This document shows, piece after piece, positions 24,901 through 34,149 of a stretch of DNA of 64,000 nt; the stretch's first letter is position 1, and each line of letters starts with the position of its first letter. A program made the position numbers and the translations under genes. The notes beneath the pieces were generated by a model that saw nothing but the letters and a program-made list of their open reading frames with translations, was not told where the DNA came from and searched no databases. The stretch comes from JAWVFK01 sp033856175. GTDB taxonomy: Bacteria > Actinomycetota > Thermoleophilia > Solirubrobacterales > 70-9. The stretch spans positions 32,580 through 96,579 of the forward strand of contig JAWVFK010000010.1 of assembly GCA_033856175.1 (NCBI GenBank), written 5' to 3'.

Positions 24901-27900
24901 CGATCGCGATCCCGTTGAGGGCGGTCGGGGCGCCTGTTTGGGGGTCAGCGGCCAGTGATTTGCCCGAAGCGTCTCTGCCCTCGAGCTTCCAGGTCCAGTC
25001 GCCGCCTGCGAGCCGGCCGGCCAAAACGTCCCCGGAGTCGGAGGTTAGCCAAGCCTTGGTCGGGCTCGGCATCGAGATCGAGGTTATTTTCGCCGCGACG
25101 GCCATAGCCTGGGGCGGGGCGATGATCGAGAATTCACCGCCCGCCTGGCGGTACAGCAGGGTGCGAGCAGTGCCGCCGGCAAGCGCCGAGCCATCGGCTG
25201 CGACAGCCGCGGCATCGAGATCGCGCGAGGTCCCGCACGGTGGCACGACCGGCAGCCCGCAGACGACGCCGGCGGCGGCGTCGAGCACAGCTCCCGCCGG
25301 CGAGATGTCGGCGATTCGCCCTTCGGGCCCGACGGCGATGCCCGCGCCATCCACCCCGACGGCAACCGCGTTCACCCCCACCGGATTGGTGACGACGCGA
25401 CCCAGGTTCCAACCAGGGATCGATCTCTGATCCCAGCCGGTCAGGCGATCGTAGCGATAAAGGGTACCGCTGCTGGTCGAGACCCAGAGGCTTCCATCGC
25501 CCCCCGCCGCCGCGTCGGTTATCTGCTCCCGGACCGGGTTGGGGGCGTCGGAGAAGACCGGATCGGGCACCTGGGTTGTGTAGTGGTAGAAGGCACGCGC
25601 TCCTGGACTTGTACCTACCACGGTCCAAAATCTGCCGTTGCCATCGGCAGCGATCGCCTCCGGCGAGCCCCGGCCCGGGGTCTCCAACTCGTAGTAGTGG
25701 TTGGCGAGCCACGGCGTCCCCAGCGCCTGCCAGCGCTCATGCTGGGGGCTGATGGCAAGCATCGGATCGTGCGGCAGCGCCAGGTAGGAAGATGCGCTTG
25801 AGCCGCTCGCCGCGGGCAGCGTTAGCGCCTGGTTATCGTCGCCGAAGAAATTTGAGCTGAGATCGGGCAGGTAGTCGCTTGCCGCGTCGCCTGCCGCCCA
25901 CTTTTCCCAGATCCCGCCGGCGAGGTGAAGGAGCGGGGCGGCAGGGGTCGTCAGGTTGTCGGTGGTTTTTTGGGTCGCCTCGTTGTTTTTCGCCGGGCCC
26001 ACAAAGGCCCCAGCTCCGAGGTTGCCGTTTCGGCTCGCTCCGAAGTAGCCCGAAGCCCAGCCCTGGTAGGTGCCGTCGGCATTCTGGGCCACGGAGAGCG
26101 ACCAGATCTGGCCCTGGTCGGCCGTCGAGGTGTTGCTCGGGTTATCGCCCAGGGGGTCATAGCCGCCCTGATCGGCGCGCCAGCAGCCGCTCTTATCGGA
26201 GTCGCTACAAGCTTCACCCGCTTGGTGGTAGATGATCATCGGGAACTCAAGCGTCGCGCCGGTCTGGTCGCCTACGCTGCCAAGTGAGGTGTCTGTGTCC
26301 TCGGAGCGGGTCGCGTAGAGGTAGACCCGCTCGCCGGCGCTGGTCAGCCCCAGGCGCAGGCCGTTGTTGCCCGCTGCCTCGGTGTTCGAGAAGGGCAGGC
26401 GTCCATTGAGGTCATCGCAGGCGCCCTTGTCGCCGCTCTCGAAGGCCGCCAGGCAGTCGGTCCAGACGTTGCCGTCAAAGTGGGCGAGGAAGGGCTTTTC
26501 CCTGGAACTGCTGCCGGTGCCACCGGTCACCCAGCAGTCGCTCGGACCGGCGCAGGCGACGTGGGTCAGGCGGCCTTGGTAGTTGCCCACAGGAATCCCC
26601 CATGGCTGGCGGTCAAGCGACCAGCGCCCGTCGTGGTAACGGATAATCGCTTGCGAGCCCTTATAGCTGCTGCCGATCGCCAGGACTTCGAACTCATTGT
26701 CATTTGAGGGGTTCGAGTCATTCTCCAGCGGCACCCTGGTCGCGTCACCGAGCCGGACGCCGGCGGCGGCAAGTGGCGCCAGAACGGCGCAGGCGGAGGA
26801 AGGATCGCTCGGATCGCAGAAGCTCCACGACTGCCCGTCGTAGTGGTAGAGCGCGAGCCCACCCGCCGCTGCATTCCCGACCGCCCAGCCGTCGGCGCCG
26901 TCGCGGCTCATCACCAGTGTGCTTACGTCAAAGCCCGGTGCCGAGCCGCCGAATACGAACTGCGCCCCCGTGGCTTGCCTCAGGGTCCGCGAGCCGATGT
27001 CGGGAACGCTGCCCGGCGCGCTGCTGAGGGAGCCGGCGCTGCCGTAGGCCGAGCGGTCGGGGAGTGGGCCGCGGGTGTGGGAGCCGAGCTTCGGCGGTGG
27101 CGGCTGATTTGTTACGCCGTTAAGCGCCGACTGCTCGCCCAGGCTGAGGATCGCGCCGCGATCGCCGACGGCCCAGCCGGCGCCCTGCTCGCCGGTGGTG
27201 GTGAACGAGTTAAGCGCGTAGGAGGGCAGAAGGACGAGCTTGTATGAGGCCGAGGTGGCAGAGCTTTGTCCGGTGACGCCGCCGGGCAGATCATTGGCCT
27301 GGCAGTTCGGAAGGTTCGGCGAGAGGAGCCGGAGGAAGTCGGGGTTGAAGCCGTAGGGATAAAAGCCGCTATAGCCGTGGGTTGAGTCGTACGTGAGCTC
27401 GCTTTGGCACTTGCTGGGCGCCGGCTTGGTCTCCTCGGTCGTGGTGTAGGCAAGGCCCTGCCCGCTCGAGCGCAGCTCGCCGAGCGCCCAGTCCATGCCG
27501 GTGGAGGGGGAGGCACCTGTGCAGTGATCGTCGGCCGCCGCGCGCTCGGCGCAGATCCCGGCCCCGTCGCCGGATAGGAGGCGAACCGTGGAAGCACGGA
27601 GCGGCTTGCTGGCGGTGGCGGAGGTACTTACGTTGGCCGCCGCCTCGTTTGCGGTTCTTTGGCCCGAGATGGCCCAGCTCAAAGGGAAGAAGAGCGTCCT
27701 GAGGAGAAAGCCAGTGTGGTTTTTAATGGCAGTGTAGTCGCCGCTGCGCGCGCTGCCTACGGTCTGATCGGCGTCGCTGCCTACGGTCTGATCGGCGACG
27801 CTCTGGTTGGTGTCGCGGCTGGGCCCCGGCTGAGACAAACCGGGGATGACGCCGGAAAGCATCTCGGAGGATGGCTCTGTCTGGTCGCTGCCCGGGCCCG

Positions 27901-29173
27901 TCGACGGCCCGCCGGGGCTGGCGAGAATCGTTGCCACGCTCCCGCTGAGCCCGAGCGAGTAGAAGCTGTCGGGACCGGTTGAGGCGTCCGCGGCGTAGGG
28001 GGCGGAGGCGGCCTGATCGCTGCTGCTGTCCAAGCCCTGGAAGTCGCTGGCATAGGCGCCGGGCGGGTAGTCGCTCAGGGCGTCGCTTGCGCCCCCCCTT
28101 CTGACCAGGTCGCGCACGTACCAGCGCTCGCCGTCATAAACGAGAAGTGAAGGATGGTTGTCGGCGACTGTGGCCGCGCAGCAGCCGTCGGTGATCGCGA
28201 CGGCTTGGACCGGGCGCTTGGGATCGCCCGTGTAGCCGGGGACGAAACGGACTTGGCGCACGCGGAAGCGAAAGCGCTCGGGATGGTCGAGCTCTGAGCT
28301 GGGGCTGGCGCCGTCATAGCCCTTGAAGCTCAGGGAGCCGTTGGCAGCGACCTCGATACGCCACAGCTGGCCGAGGCCACCGGCGAAGCAAAGCCCGGAG
28401 CCATCGGGGGAACAGTCGATGCTCGAGAGCCCGCGCATTCCTTGCGGAAGCTTGTCGGTTATCTCCTGCCAGGCGCCATTGCGATAAAGCCAGGCTCGGG
28501 CCTTGCCGGGGGGGTCGTATTTGGCGGCGTAGGGTGCGTTCGGGCCGCTTGCGTCTTGCTTGGCGGCGTCATAGGCGGGCTCTCGGCGCGGGTATGTGCC
28601 GTCGCCGCCCACGGCGATCGCCTCTGATTCATTGACCCAGGCGATCGCGTCCACGTAGCCGGGCTTCTCGTGGCCGGGCAAGCCCTCGACCGGCGCCCAG
28701 CTGGCGTCAACGCCGGTCGGCGTTACCGTCTTTGTGTATTCGTAGAGCGACGGAACTCGGGTCGGATCATCGGCGGCGCAGAGCGCCTGGCTGGGGCAAC
28801 GCGCGCCGCCGGCGAAGCCGTGGTTCTCCTCGTGAAAGCCCAGCTTGTAGGACGAGCTTTTGGGCGGGAAGGAGACCGAGTAGAAGTCCAGCGTTCGCGG
28901 GGTGACCGGGTTGTTGGCCTTGACCTTGCAGCCTGAGGCATTGGGATCAAAGCACTCGCCGGCGATCTGGGCCCAAAGCGAAGAGGGTTTTGCAACCGGG
29001 GTCGTGCCGGTGTCGACGGGGGAATTATCGGCTGGATTCCCGTCGGTTGGCCCGGCCGTTTGGGCCACGGCCGGGAAGGCGAGGGCGGTGAGGACGGCGA
29101 TCGCGACAGGCAAGCGGCAGCCGAGCCAAGACCGAGGTCTGGACGATCGGGAGGGGACATCGGACACATCCAT
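21986..29173 (-). CDS. Giant secreted, membrane-anchored multidomain surface protein (2395 residues)
   Basis: I do not recognise a named family for the whole protein. It has an N-terminal signal peptide (about residues 1-38, ending AVAQ). Residues 60 to about 1550 carry repeated W-x-V-G/GG and Y-x-x-G-x-W strands (DGWAVGN, CWVTGG), suggesting beta-propeller or YCF48/kelch-like blades. Residues about 1640-2100 resemble a calcineurin-type phosphoesterase (FTGDVSD) whose later metal motifs are altered: GGQD where GNHD is expected, SGRLGW where GHxH is expected. A Pro-rich stalk (about 2175-2280), one membrane helix (about 2345-2365) and an Arg-rich tail end it. The sigma factor gene lies 137 bases upstream on the same strand. 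Codon use looks less GC-biased than its neighbours. Confidence 0.8.
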   Translation of the reverse strand: MDVSDVPSRSSRPRSWLGCRLPVAIAVLTALAFPAVAQTAGPTDGNPADNSPVDTGTTPVAKPSSLWAQIAGECFDPNASGCKVKANNPVTPRTLDFYSVSFPPKSSSYKLGFHEENHGFAGGARCPSQALCAADDPTRVPSLYEYTKTVTPTGVDASWAPVEGLPGHEKPGYVDAIAWVNESEAIAVGGDGTYPRREPAYDAAKQDASGPNAPYAAKYDPPGKARAWLYRNGAWQEITDKLPQGMRGLSSIDCSPDGSGLCFAGGLGQLWRIEVAANGSLSFKGYDGASPSSELDHPERFRFRVRQVRFVPGYTGDPKRPVQAVAITDGCCAATVADNHPSLLVYDGERWYVRDLVRRGGASDALSDYPPGAYASDFQGLDSSSDQAASAPYAADASTGPDSFYSLGLSGSVATILASPGGPSTGPGSDQTEPSSEMLSGVIPGLSQPGPSRDTNQSVADQTVGSDADQTVGSARSGDYTAIKNHTGFLLRTLFFPLSWAISGQRTANEAAANVSTSATASKPLRASTVRLLSGDGAGICAERAAADDHCTGASPSTGMDWALGELRSSGQGLAYTTTEETKPAPSKCQSELTYDSTHGYSGFYPYGFNPDFLRLLSPNLPNCQANDLPGGVTGQSSATSASYKLVLLPSYALNSFTTTGEQGAGWAVGDRGAILSLGEQSALNGVTNQPPPPKLGSHTRGPLPDRSAYGSAGSLSSAPGSVPDIGSRTLRQATGAQFVFGGSAPGFDVSTLVMSRDGADGWAVGNAAAGGLALYHYDGQSWSFCDPSDPSSACAVLAPLAAAGVRLGDATRVPLENDSNPSNDNEFEVLAIGSSYKGSQAIIRYHDGRWSLDRQPWGIPVGNYQGRLTHVACAGPSDCWVTGGTGSSSREKPFLAHFDGNVWTDCLAAFESGDKGACDDLNGRLPFSNTEAAGNNGLRLGLTSAGERVYLYATRSEDTDTSLGSVGDQTGATLEFPMIIYHQAGEACSDSDKSGCWRADQGGYDPLGDNPSNTSTADQGQIWSLSVAQNADGTYQGWASGYFGASRNGNLGAGAFVGPAKNNEATQKTTDNLTTPAAPLLHLAGGIWEKWAAGDAASDYLPDLSSNFFGDDNQALTLPAASGSSASSYLALPHDPMLAISPQHERWQALGTPWLANHYYELETPGRGSPEAIAADGNGRFWTVVGTSPGARAFYHYTTQVPDPVFSDAPNPVREQITDAAAGGDGSLWVSTSSGTLYRYDRLTGWDQRSIPGWNLGRVVTNPVGVNAVAVGVDGAGIAVGPEGRIADISPAGAVLDAAAGVVCGLPVVPPCGTSRDLDAAAVAADGSALAGGTARTLLYRQAGGEFSIIAPPQAMAVAAKITSISMPSPTKAWLTSDSGDVLAGRLAGGDWTWKLEGRDASGKSLAADPQTGAPTALNGIAIDGQGHGYAVGDNGLILERTSADDWQIAQNNGGDGHAPNMTAVALPVGGGQGALIGGEDGLILTATARGLKIARPGDPYDPLTGNTANGGGTTVEGLALIPGTKAGQVEAWAAFHGSFWDPAGNDFLSIHREAILHYSSDPTDPLLDGGAGRAKPLADTNVPAGNLSFAAFGKSECTLPLQEPCPEMSATSMFNTVISRRIGAAITQRSKQPGGPALALFTGDVSDAAGKPTADTSTAGPIDPATSEHRWEDLIAGPLLDAGVPTFGTIGGQDLSQLQQCQQVNAGVSCQGTRELDAHAPGLPHAASQGTGAPGSNLAWRQAVASMPSPWGSGPVPNASGASITPVAESGIKTSDAGLPSQDVNGTTTPGATAPTGGGNTHYAFDVTQGGRSVRVVVLDTSQRSLAASDPLQQPHEAAGQLSWLTNVLSSRPAGEQAVVLTNTPPYSYGPGNPTDVNLTEESSLESVLMQNHVSAVISGRLGWNGLAYARGQSGAAVDHSPSPGGSYPSSAPQPLSAGGNILPELIAASSGGKFGPADNPGGEASGSASNGYWHGYTVVHLDPSGDPAKTVVEQRPIFDWIGLGAKAHVVRPNQHLALKGEGREAMGIDSALRYDAIDSPAITHCYDLVLADPEKPWLPLEARDASEKQLAASQLGGCSQRFLGSARNDSGGGSATAANDSGDGDAVADGKSNPCDPYVCLDRNVATIDGQTGEVDAGDGNRPRAFAIALLSVADKAAVYPLVFEPRPSFSPEPPSAINSPPPPPPLPPGATPPGAVPPPNIPTPPVPPAPPLGAGLQATAPPAVPLPPNNTTPTLNLFTSPTSISVAPSLSLFPPAPPVINVAPPTPARPRQEAKKAAVQSSGSENDSPSSETQQLGGDLAQGPASPDQSMTRHDPNSATRRDRIKPGGSFTPMLHHSQPSAWARDLQWGGGLTLMALVLAFGWITVRPTPRRRQPELPAPAYARNRYRRR
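27751..27798. repeat. 24-base tandem duplication inside the giant gene
   Basis: Two adjacent 24-base units (27751-27774 and 27775-27798) differ only in the last base. They encode ADQTVGS twice in frame, near residues 459-474 of the giant protein. Confidence 0.9.
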
Positions 29174-29310
29174 CTATTCGGAGTAACGAGCGACACCCGC
29201 TTGGCGTTCCAACCCATCGCCACGTGTCCGCGGCCAGTGGGCGCATGTTCCCGGCAGCGAGGCATCCCTTCGCCACGTCTGTCTGGTTGGACGCTGACGA
29301 TATGGACGGT

Positions 29311-30084
29311 TCAGCTCAGCAGCGCGAAGCGCCGGCGCCGCAGCACCTGGGCCTGCTTGCCCCAGCGGTGCATGCGGATGCGGCCGCCGGTCTGGGCGCG
29401 GCGGCCGATCGCCGCCAGGCGCGTCTCGAGGAAGCGCAGCGCCCGATGCTGGAGCTTGCGGACGTCGTCGGGCGTGCGCTCGAGCATCGCGGCGATCTCG
29501 GTCGTGCCGAGGCCGAGCATGAAGCGCATCACGAGCGCCTGGCGCTGGGCGAGCGGCAGACGCTCGATGAAGACGAGCAGGTCGTTGTCCGAGATCCAGT
29601 TGATCGCCGAGAGCTCGCCTGGGGCTGGGCCCTCGCTCTCGCGGCGCCGGTCGATCTCCTCGGGCGCGGTTACATCAAGCCGGTTGCGCTTGCGCAGCTG
29701 GTCGATCGCCCGGTTGCGGACGATCGTGAAGAGCCAGGCGGCGAAGGGGCGGCGCGGCTCGTAGGCGGGCAGCGCCTCGAAGAGCTGGAGGAACACCTGC
29801 TGGGTCAGGTCCTCGGCCTCGTGGATGTCGCGCAGGACCATCCGCACGTAGCCGTAGACGCGGTCGAAGTAGGTCATGTAGAGCTCGGCGAAGGCGCCCT
29901 CCTCGCCGGCCTGGACGCGGTTGACGATCCGCATCGCCTCGGCATTCTCGGCGGCGTCCTCGACCGGCTCGATCCGCTCGACGAACTCGACCGCCCGCGG
30001 TCGCGCCGTGATCGCAGCTCGCGCGCCTCGGCGATCGCCGTTCCGATCTGTTCGCCGCTCGTCCAAGTCGTACCCCGGCGCCAT
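29311..30084 (-). CDS. Sigma-70 family RNA polymerase sigma factor (ECF type)
   Basis: A 257-residue sigma factor with region 2 (YFDRVYGYVRMVLRDIHEAE, then the -10-binding PFAAWLFTIVRNRAID) and region 4 (RLPLAQRQALVMRFMLGLGT, then TEIAAMLERTPDDVRKLQHR). An N-terminal extension of about 50 residues precedes region 2. I chose ATG 30084; a TTG at 30111 or a later ATG near region 2 are alternatives. No anti-sigma factor with a zinc motif is adjacent. The only gene downstream on this strand is the giant surface protein, which may be its target or even its signal input. Confidence 0.87.
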   Translation of the reverse strand: MAPGYDLDERRTDRNGDRRGARAAITARPRAVEFVERIEPVEDAAENAEAMRIVNRVQAGEEGAFAELYMTYFDRVYGYVRMVLRDIHEAEDLTQQVFLQLFEALPAYEPRRPFAAWLFTIVRNRAIDQLRKRNRLDVTAPEEIDRRRESEGPAPGELSAINWISDNDLLVFIERLPLAQRQALVMRFMLGLGTTEIAAMLERTPDDVRKLQHRALRFLETRLAAIGRRAQTGGRIRMHRWGKQAQVLRRRRFALLS

Positions 30085-30191
30085 CGTACGTCGCGGCGAC
30101 ACAGAAGGCAATCGGGAACCGGGCCTGCGGCTTCCGCGTCCCGTGTCTGATCCGTTGCAACCCGCGACGGTTTTGTGACTACATTGGCTGC

Positions 30192-30197
30192 TAAGGT
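30192..30197 (+). promoter_or_regulatory. TANNNT -10 box for the Phd/YefM antitoxin
   Basis: TAAGGT, six bases before ATG 30204. Confidence 0.45.
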
Positions 30198-30203
30198 GGT
30201 CAC

Positions 30204-30470
30204 ATGGCGATCGAAGTAGGCGTGCGGCAATTGAAGGGTCACCTCAGCGATCTGATCGGCCGGGTCGAGAACGGTGAAACCGTCACGGTCACTAGACACG
30301 GCAAGCCGGTGGCGCAGATGATTCCGGCCGCGGTTCCACCACATCTGGCGAAGCTGATCGCAGCAGGCAAGCTGCGCCCGGGAGTGGGCACGCCAAGGTT
30401 GCCAAGGCCCGTCAAGCTGCGCGGCAAGGGAAAGAGCGCGGTCGATTACGTGATCGAAGGCCGTCGCTGA
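30204..30470 (+). CDS. Antitoxin of the Phd/YefM family
   Basis: An 88-residue antitoxin. The N-terminal fold MAIEVGVRQLKGHLSDLIGR then VENGETVTVTRHGKPVAQMIP is the standard Phd/YefM DNA-binding dimer domain. The C-terminal half, rich in Lys, Arg and Pro, is the toxin-binding tail. It binds and neutralises the PIN toxin encoded 17 bases downstream and represses the operon. Its base composition is lower in GC than the biotin genes beside it, which suggests horizontal arrival. Confidence 0.9.
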   Translation: MAIEVGVRQLKGHLSDLIGRVENGETVTVTRHGKPVAQMIPAAVPPHLAKLIAAGKLRPGVGTPRLPRPVKLRGKGKSAVDYVIEGRR

Positions 30471-30487
30471 AGCGACGGGACCGTTAG

Positions 30488-30910
30488 CTGTCCCTCTATC
30501 TCGACACCAGCGCCTTGGTCAAGTTGGTCGTTGACGAGTCTGGTGCCGAGACCGTGCGGACATCGGTCGATTGGATGAATCGGCCGGCTGCCTGTGCTCT
30601 CGGCTATGTCGAGATGCATTCGGCGCTGGCAAGGATGGCCGCCGGAAAGCGGCTCTCGAGCCAAGAGCACAAGACCAAGCTGACCGAGTTCGAGGAGCTC
30701 TGGCGGGCGATCGAGGTCCTGGCGGTGGACGAGAGCCTTCTCAGCATCGCGGCCGAGCTGGCGGGGCGCCACTCATTGCGAGCCTACGACGCCGTTCATC
30801 TGGCGGCGGCGATCACCTTCGCTCCGGACAGAGCGCTCACCTTTGCGTGCTGGGATCGGGATCTCTCGAACGCGGCGGTTGACGAGGGGTTTCAGCTTCT
30901 GCCGCGATGA
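30488..30910 (+). CDS. PIN-domain ribonuclease toxin (VapC-like), probable CTG start
   Basis: A 140-residue PIN-domain RNase, the toxin of the pair. Acidic metal ligands are visible: Asp6 in LYLDTSALVK, Glu in CALGYVEMHSAL, Asp in LRAYDAVHL and Asp in TFACWDRDL. The first of these is encoded before the first standard start (TTG 30515), and an in-frame TAG stands at 30485, so the only start that keeps Asp6 is CTG 30488. A TTG start would delete a catalytic residue. Its activity would be cleavage of tRNA or other RNA when the antitoxin is lost. Confidence 0.82.
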   Translation: MSLYLDTSALVKLVVDESGAETVRTSVDWMNRPAACALGYVEMHSALARMAAGKRLSSQEHKTKLTEFEELWRAIEVLAVDESLLSIAAELAGRHSLRAYDAVHLAAAITFAPDRALTFACWDRDLSNAAVDEGFQLLPR

Positions 30911-30961
30911 GCTGAACCGGCGGCGGCCCAGGCCGGCTCCCGCAGTGTCCGGCCCCTTGCC

Positions 30962-30967
30962 TAGCCT
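30962..30967 (+). promoter_or_regulatory. TANNNT -10 box for bioB
   Basis: TAGCCT, eight bases before ATG 30976; no Shine-Dalgarno sequence. No BirA-type operator was seen. Confidence 0.6.
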
Positions 30968-30975
30968 CCCGGCCG

Positions 30976-32163
30976 ATGGCATCGCTGATCAGCTTCGAGG
31001 AGGCGCTCGAGCTCGCCGAGCTGAGCGGGCCCGACGAGGTCATGCCGCTCGTCGAGCGTGCCTGGGAGGTCCGGCGCGAGAACTTCGCCGACTCGACCGA
31101 CATGTGCTCGCTGGTCAATGCCAAGTCCGGGGGCTGCGCCGAGGACTGCGGCTTCTGCGCCCAGTCGCGCTACGCCGAGGCCGACACGCCGATGCACGCG
31201 ATGATGGAGCCCGAGCAGATCCTCGAGCACGCCAGGGCGGCCGAGGCCGCCGGTGCCCATCGCTTCTGCATGGTGACCCAGGGCCAGGGGCTCTCCAAGC
31301 GAGACTTCGCCAACATCGTCGAGGGCGCCAAGCTCGTCGCCGAGCACACCAACCTCAAGCGCTGCGCCTCGATCGGCCACATGTCGGGGGACCGCGCCAA
31401 GCAGCTCGCCGACGCCGGCATCCAGCGCGTCCACCACAACGTCGAGACCGCCCGCTCCTACTACGAGGAGGTGACGACGACCGTCCGCTACGAGGGCCGG
31501 ATGCGGACGATCCAGGCGGTCAAGGAGGCGGGGCTCGAGACCTGCGTCGGCGGCATCCTCAACCTCGGCGAGTCGCCGCGCCAGCGCGTCGAGATGGCCT
31601 TCGAGCTCTCCGAGATCGACCCCGATTCCGTGCCGATCAACCTGCTCAACCCGCGCAGCGGCACCAAGTTCGGCGATCGGCCGCTGATGGACCCCTGGGA
31701 CGTGATCAAGTGGGTCGCAATCTTCCGGCTGATCATCCCCGGCGCCCTCTTCCGCCTCTGCGGGGGGCGCGTCGAGAACCTCGGCGAGCTGCAGCCGATG
31801 GCGGTCAAGGCCGGTCTCAACGGCGTGATGATGGGCAACTTCCTGACCACCCTTGGCGCCGAGCCCGAGGACGACCGGGCGATGTTCGAGGAGCTCGGCC
31901 TAAACGTCGCCCGCCAGCCCGACAACGGCGCCAACCCGCGACCCGACAATCGCTCCGGCTGGCTCGACGGCGAGACGCCGGAGACGCCGATGCAGGAGCT
32001 GATCGCCAAGCAGGCCGAGGCGCCGATGTGGGACCCCTCGACCCAGCTGCGGGTGATCAAGCGCAAGAGCAAGCCGCCGCCCTATCCACGGGCTGCGGGG
32101 GCCGCCAAGGCCGGCGCGGGCGCCGTTCGCGAGGGCGCCGACGTCCCGGGCTGGGGCGACTAG
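30976..32163 (+). CDS. bioB: Biotin synthase
   Basis: A 395-residue radical SAM enzyme that inserts sulfur into dethiobiotin to make biotin. The 4Fe-4S cysteines are Cys54, Cys58 and Cys61 in GGCAEDCGFCAQS; Cys44 in DMCSLVNAKSG and KRCASIGHMSG further on belong to the second cluster region. HNVETARSYY and INLLNPRSGTKFGD are BioB hallmarks. The C-terminus is about 50 residues longer than typical BioB and is rich in Lys, Pro and Ala. bioF and bioD follow with short gaps, so the three form an operon. Confidence 0.96.
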   Translation: MASLISFEEALELAELSGPDEVMPLVERAWEVRRENFADSTDMCSLVNAKSGGCAEDCGFCAQSRYAEADTPMHAMMEPEQILEHARAAEAAGAHRFCMVTQGQGLSKRDFANIVEGAKLVAEHTNLKRCASIGHMSGDRAKQLADAGIQRVHHNVETARSYYEEVTTTVRYEGRMRTIQAVKEAGLETCVGGILNLGESPRQRVEMAFELSEIDPDSVPINLLNPRSGTKFGDRPLMDPWDVIKWVAIFRLIIPGALFRLCGGRVENLGELQPMAVKAGLNGVMMGNFLTTLGAEPEDDRAMFEELGLNVARQPDNGANPRPDNRSGWLDGETPETPMQELIAKQAEAPMWDPSTQLRVIKRKSKPPPYPRAAGAAKAGAGAVREGADVPGWGD

Positions 32164-32185
32164 CGACCCGATCGCTGCGCCCACC

Positions 32186-33409
<1,224 letters not shown>

Positions 33410-33414
33410 GCGCG

Positions 33415-34095
33415 ATGGCGAGCTCGGCGCCGCGAGGCTTCTTCGTCACCGGAACCGGAACCGAGGTCGGCAAGACGATCGTCGCCGCAGTCCTAGCGCG
33501 CAGCCTCGCCTCCACAGGCCGCTCCGTCGCTGTCTTCAAGCCGGTCGAGACCGGCCTCGACGAGTCATCCGCCTCCGGAGCTCCCCCGGACCACGAGCTG
33601 CTGCGCCTCGGCGCCGGCAGCGACCAGACCGACGACGAGATCGCCCCCTATCGCTTCGGCCCGGCGGTCTCGCCGCACCTCGCCGCCGAGCTCGCCGGCG
33701 AGGAGATCGATCCGAGCCGCCTCGTTGACGCAGCGAGGGCGGCCGCCGGCAGCGCCGACGTACTCGTCTGCGAGGGCGTCGGCGGCTTTCTCGTCCCCCT
33801 GACCCCCACCTACCTAATCCGCGACTTCGCCCGCGAGCTCGGGCTGCCCGTCGTCATCGCAGCAGCCCCAGGTCTCGGCACGATCAACCACACGCTGCTG
33901 ACGGTCGAGGCGATTCGCGCGGCCGAGCTCCGAGTTGCCGCTGTCGTACTCACCCCGTGGCCCGAGAGCCCATCAGGCATCCAGCAGTCGAACCGGCTGA
34001 CCGTGGCTCGACTGGGGGCCGTGCGCGTAGAAACGCTCCCTGCACTCAAGCCGGTAGGGGGAGAAAACTGGCCAGCGCTCGACTTAGGGATGTAG
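33415..34095 (+). CDS. bioD: Dethiobiotin synthetase
   Basis: A 226-residue ATP-dependent enzyme that closes the ureido ring of dethiobiotin from diaminopelargonate and CO2. The modified P-loop is GTGTEVGKT (residues about 13-21), followed by FKPVETGLDE, the active-site Lys region, and CEGVGGFLVPL. It starts five bases after bioF and shares its transcript. Length is normal. Confidence 0.95.
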   Translation: MASSAPRGFFVTGTGTEVGKTIVAAVLARSLASTGRSVAVFKPVETGLDESSASGAPPDHELLRLGAGSDQTDDEIAPYRFGPAVSPHLAAELAGEEIDPSRLVDAARAAAGSADVLVCEGVGGFLVPLTPTYLIRDFARELGLPVVIAAAPGLGTINHTLLTVEAIRAAELRVAAVVLTPWPESPSGIQQSNRLTVARLGAVRVETLPALKPVGGENWPALDLGM

Positions 34096-34137
34096 GCGGC
34101 TTCGCGGTCGCCTGGGTTGGGGGGGGTGGAATTCGGG

Positions 34138-34143
34138 TACCTT
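34138..34143 (+). promoter_or_regulatory. TANNNT -10 box for vapB
   Basis: TACCTT, six bases before ATG 34150. Confidence 0.4.
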
Positions 34144-34149
34144 TCCACC

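Noticed and set aside
27751..27798. Tandem repeat considered as a CRISPR-like array
   Set aside because: Only two adjoining units with no spacer, in frame within a coding region; no cas genes.
29174..29310. The 137-base leader of the giant gene as a possible riboswitch
   Set aside because: I looked for c-di-GMP, c-di-AMP, cobalamin and TPP signature bases on the minus strand and found no convincing match.
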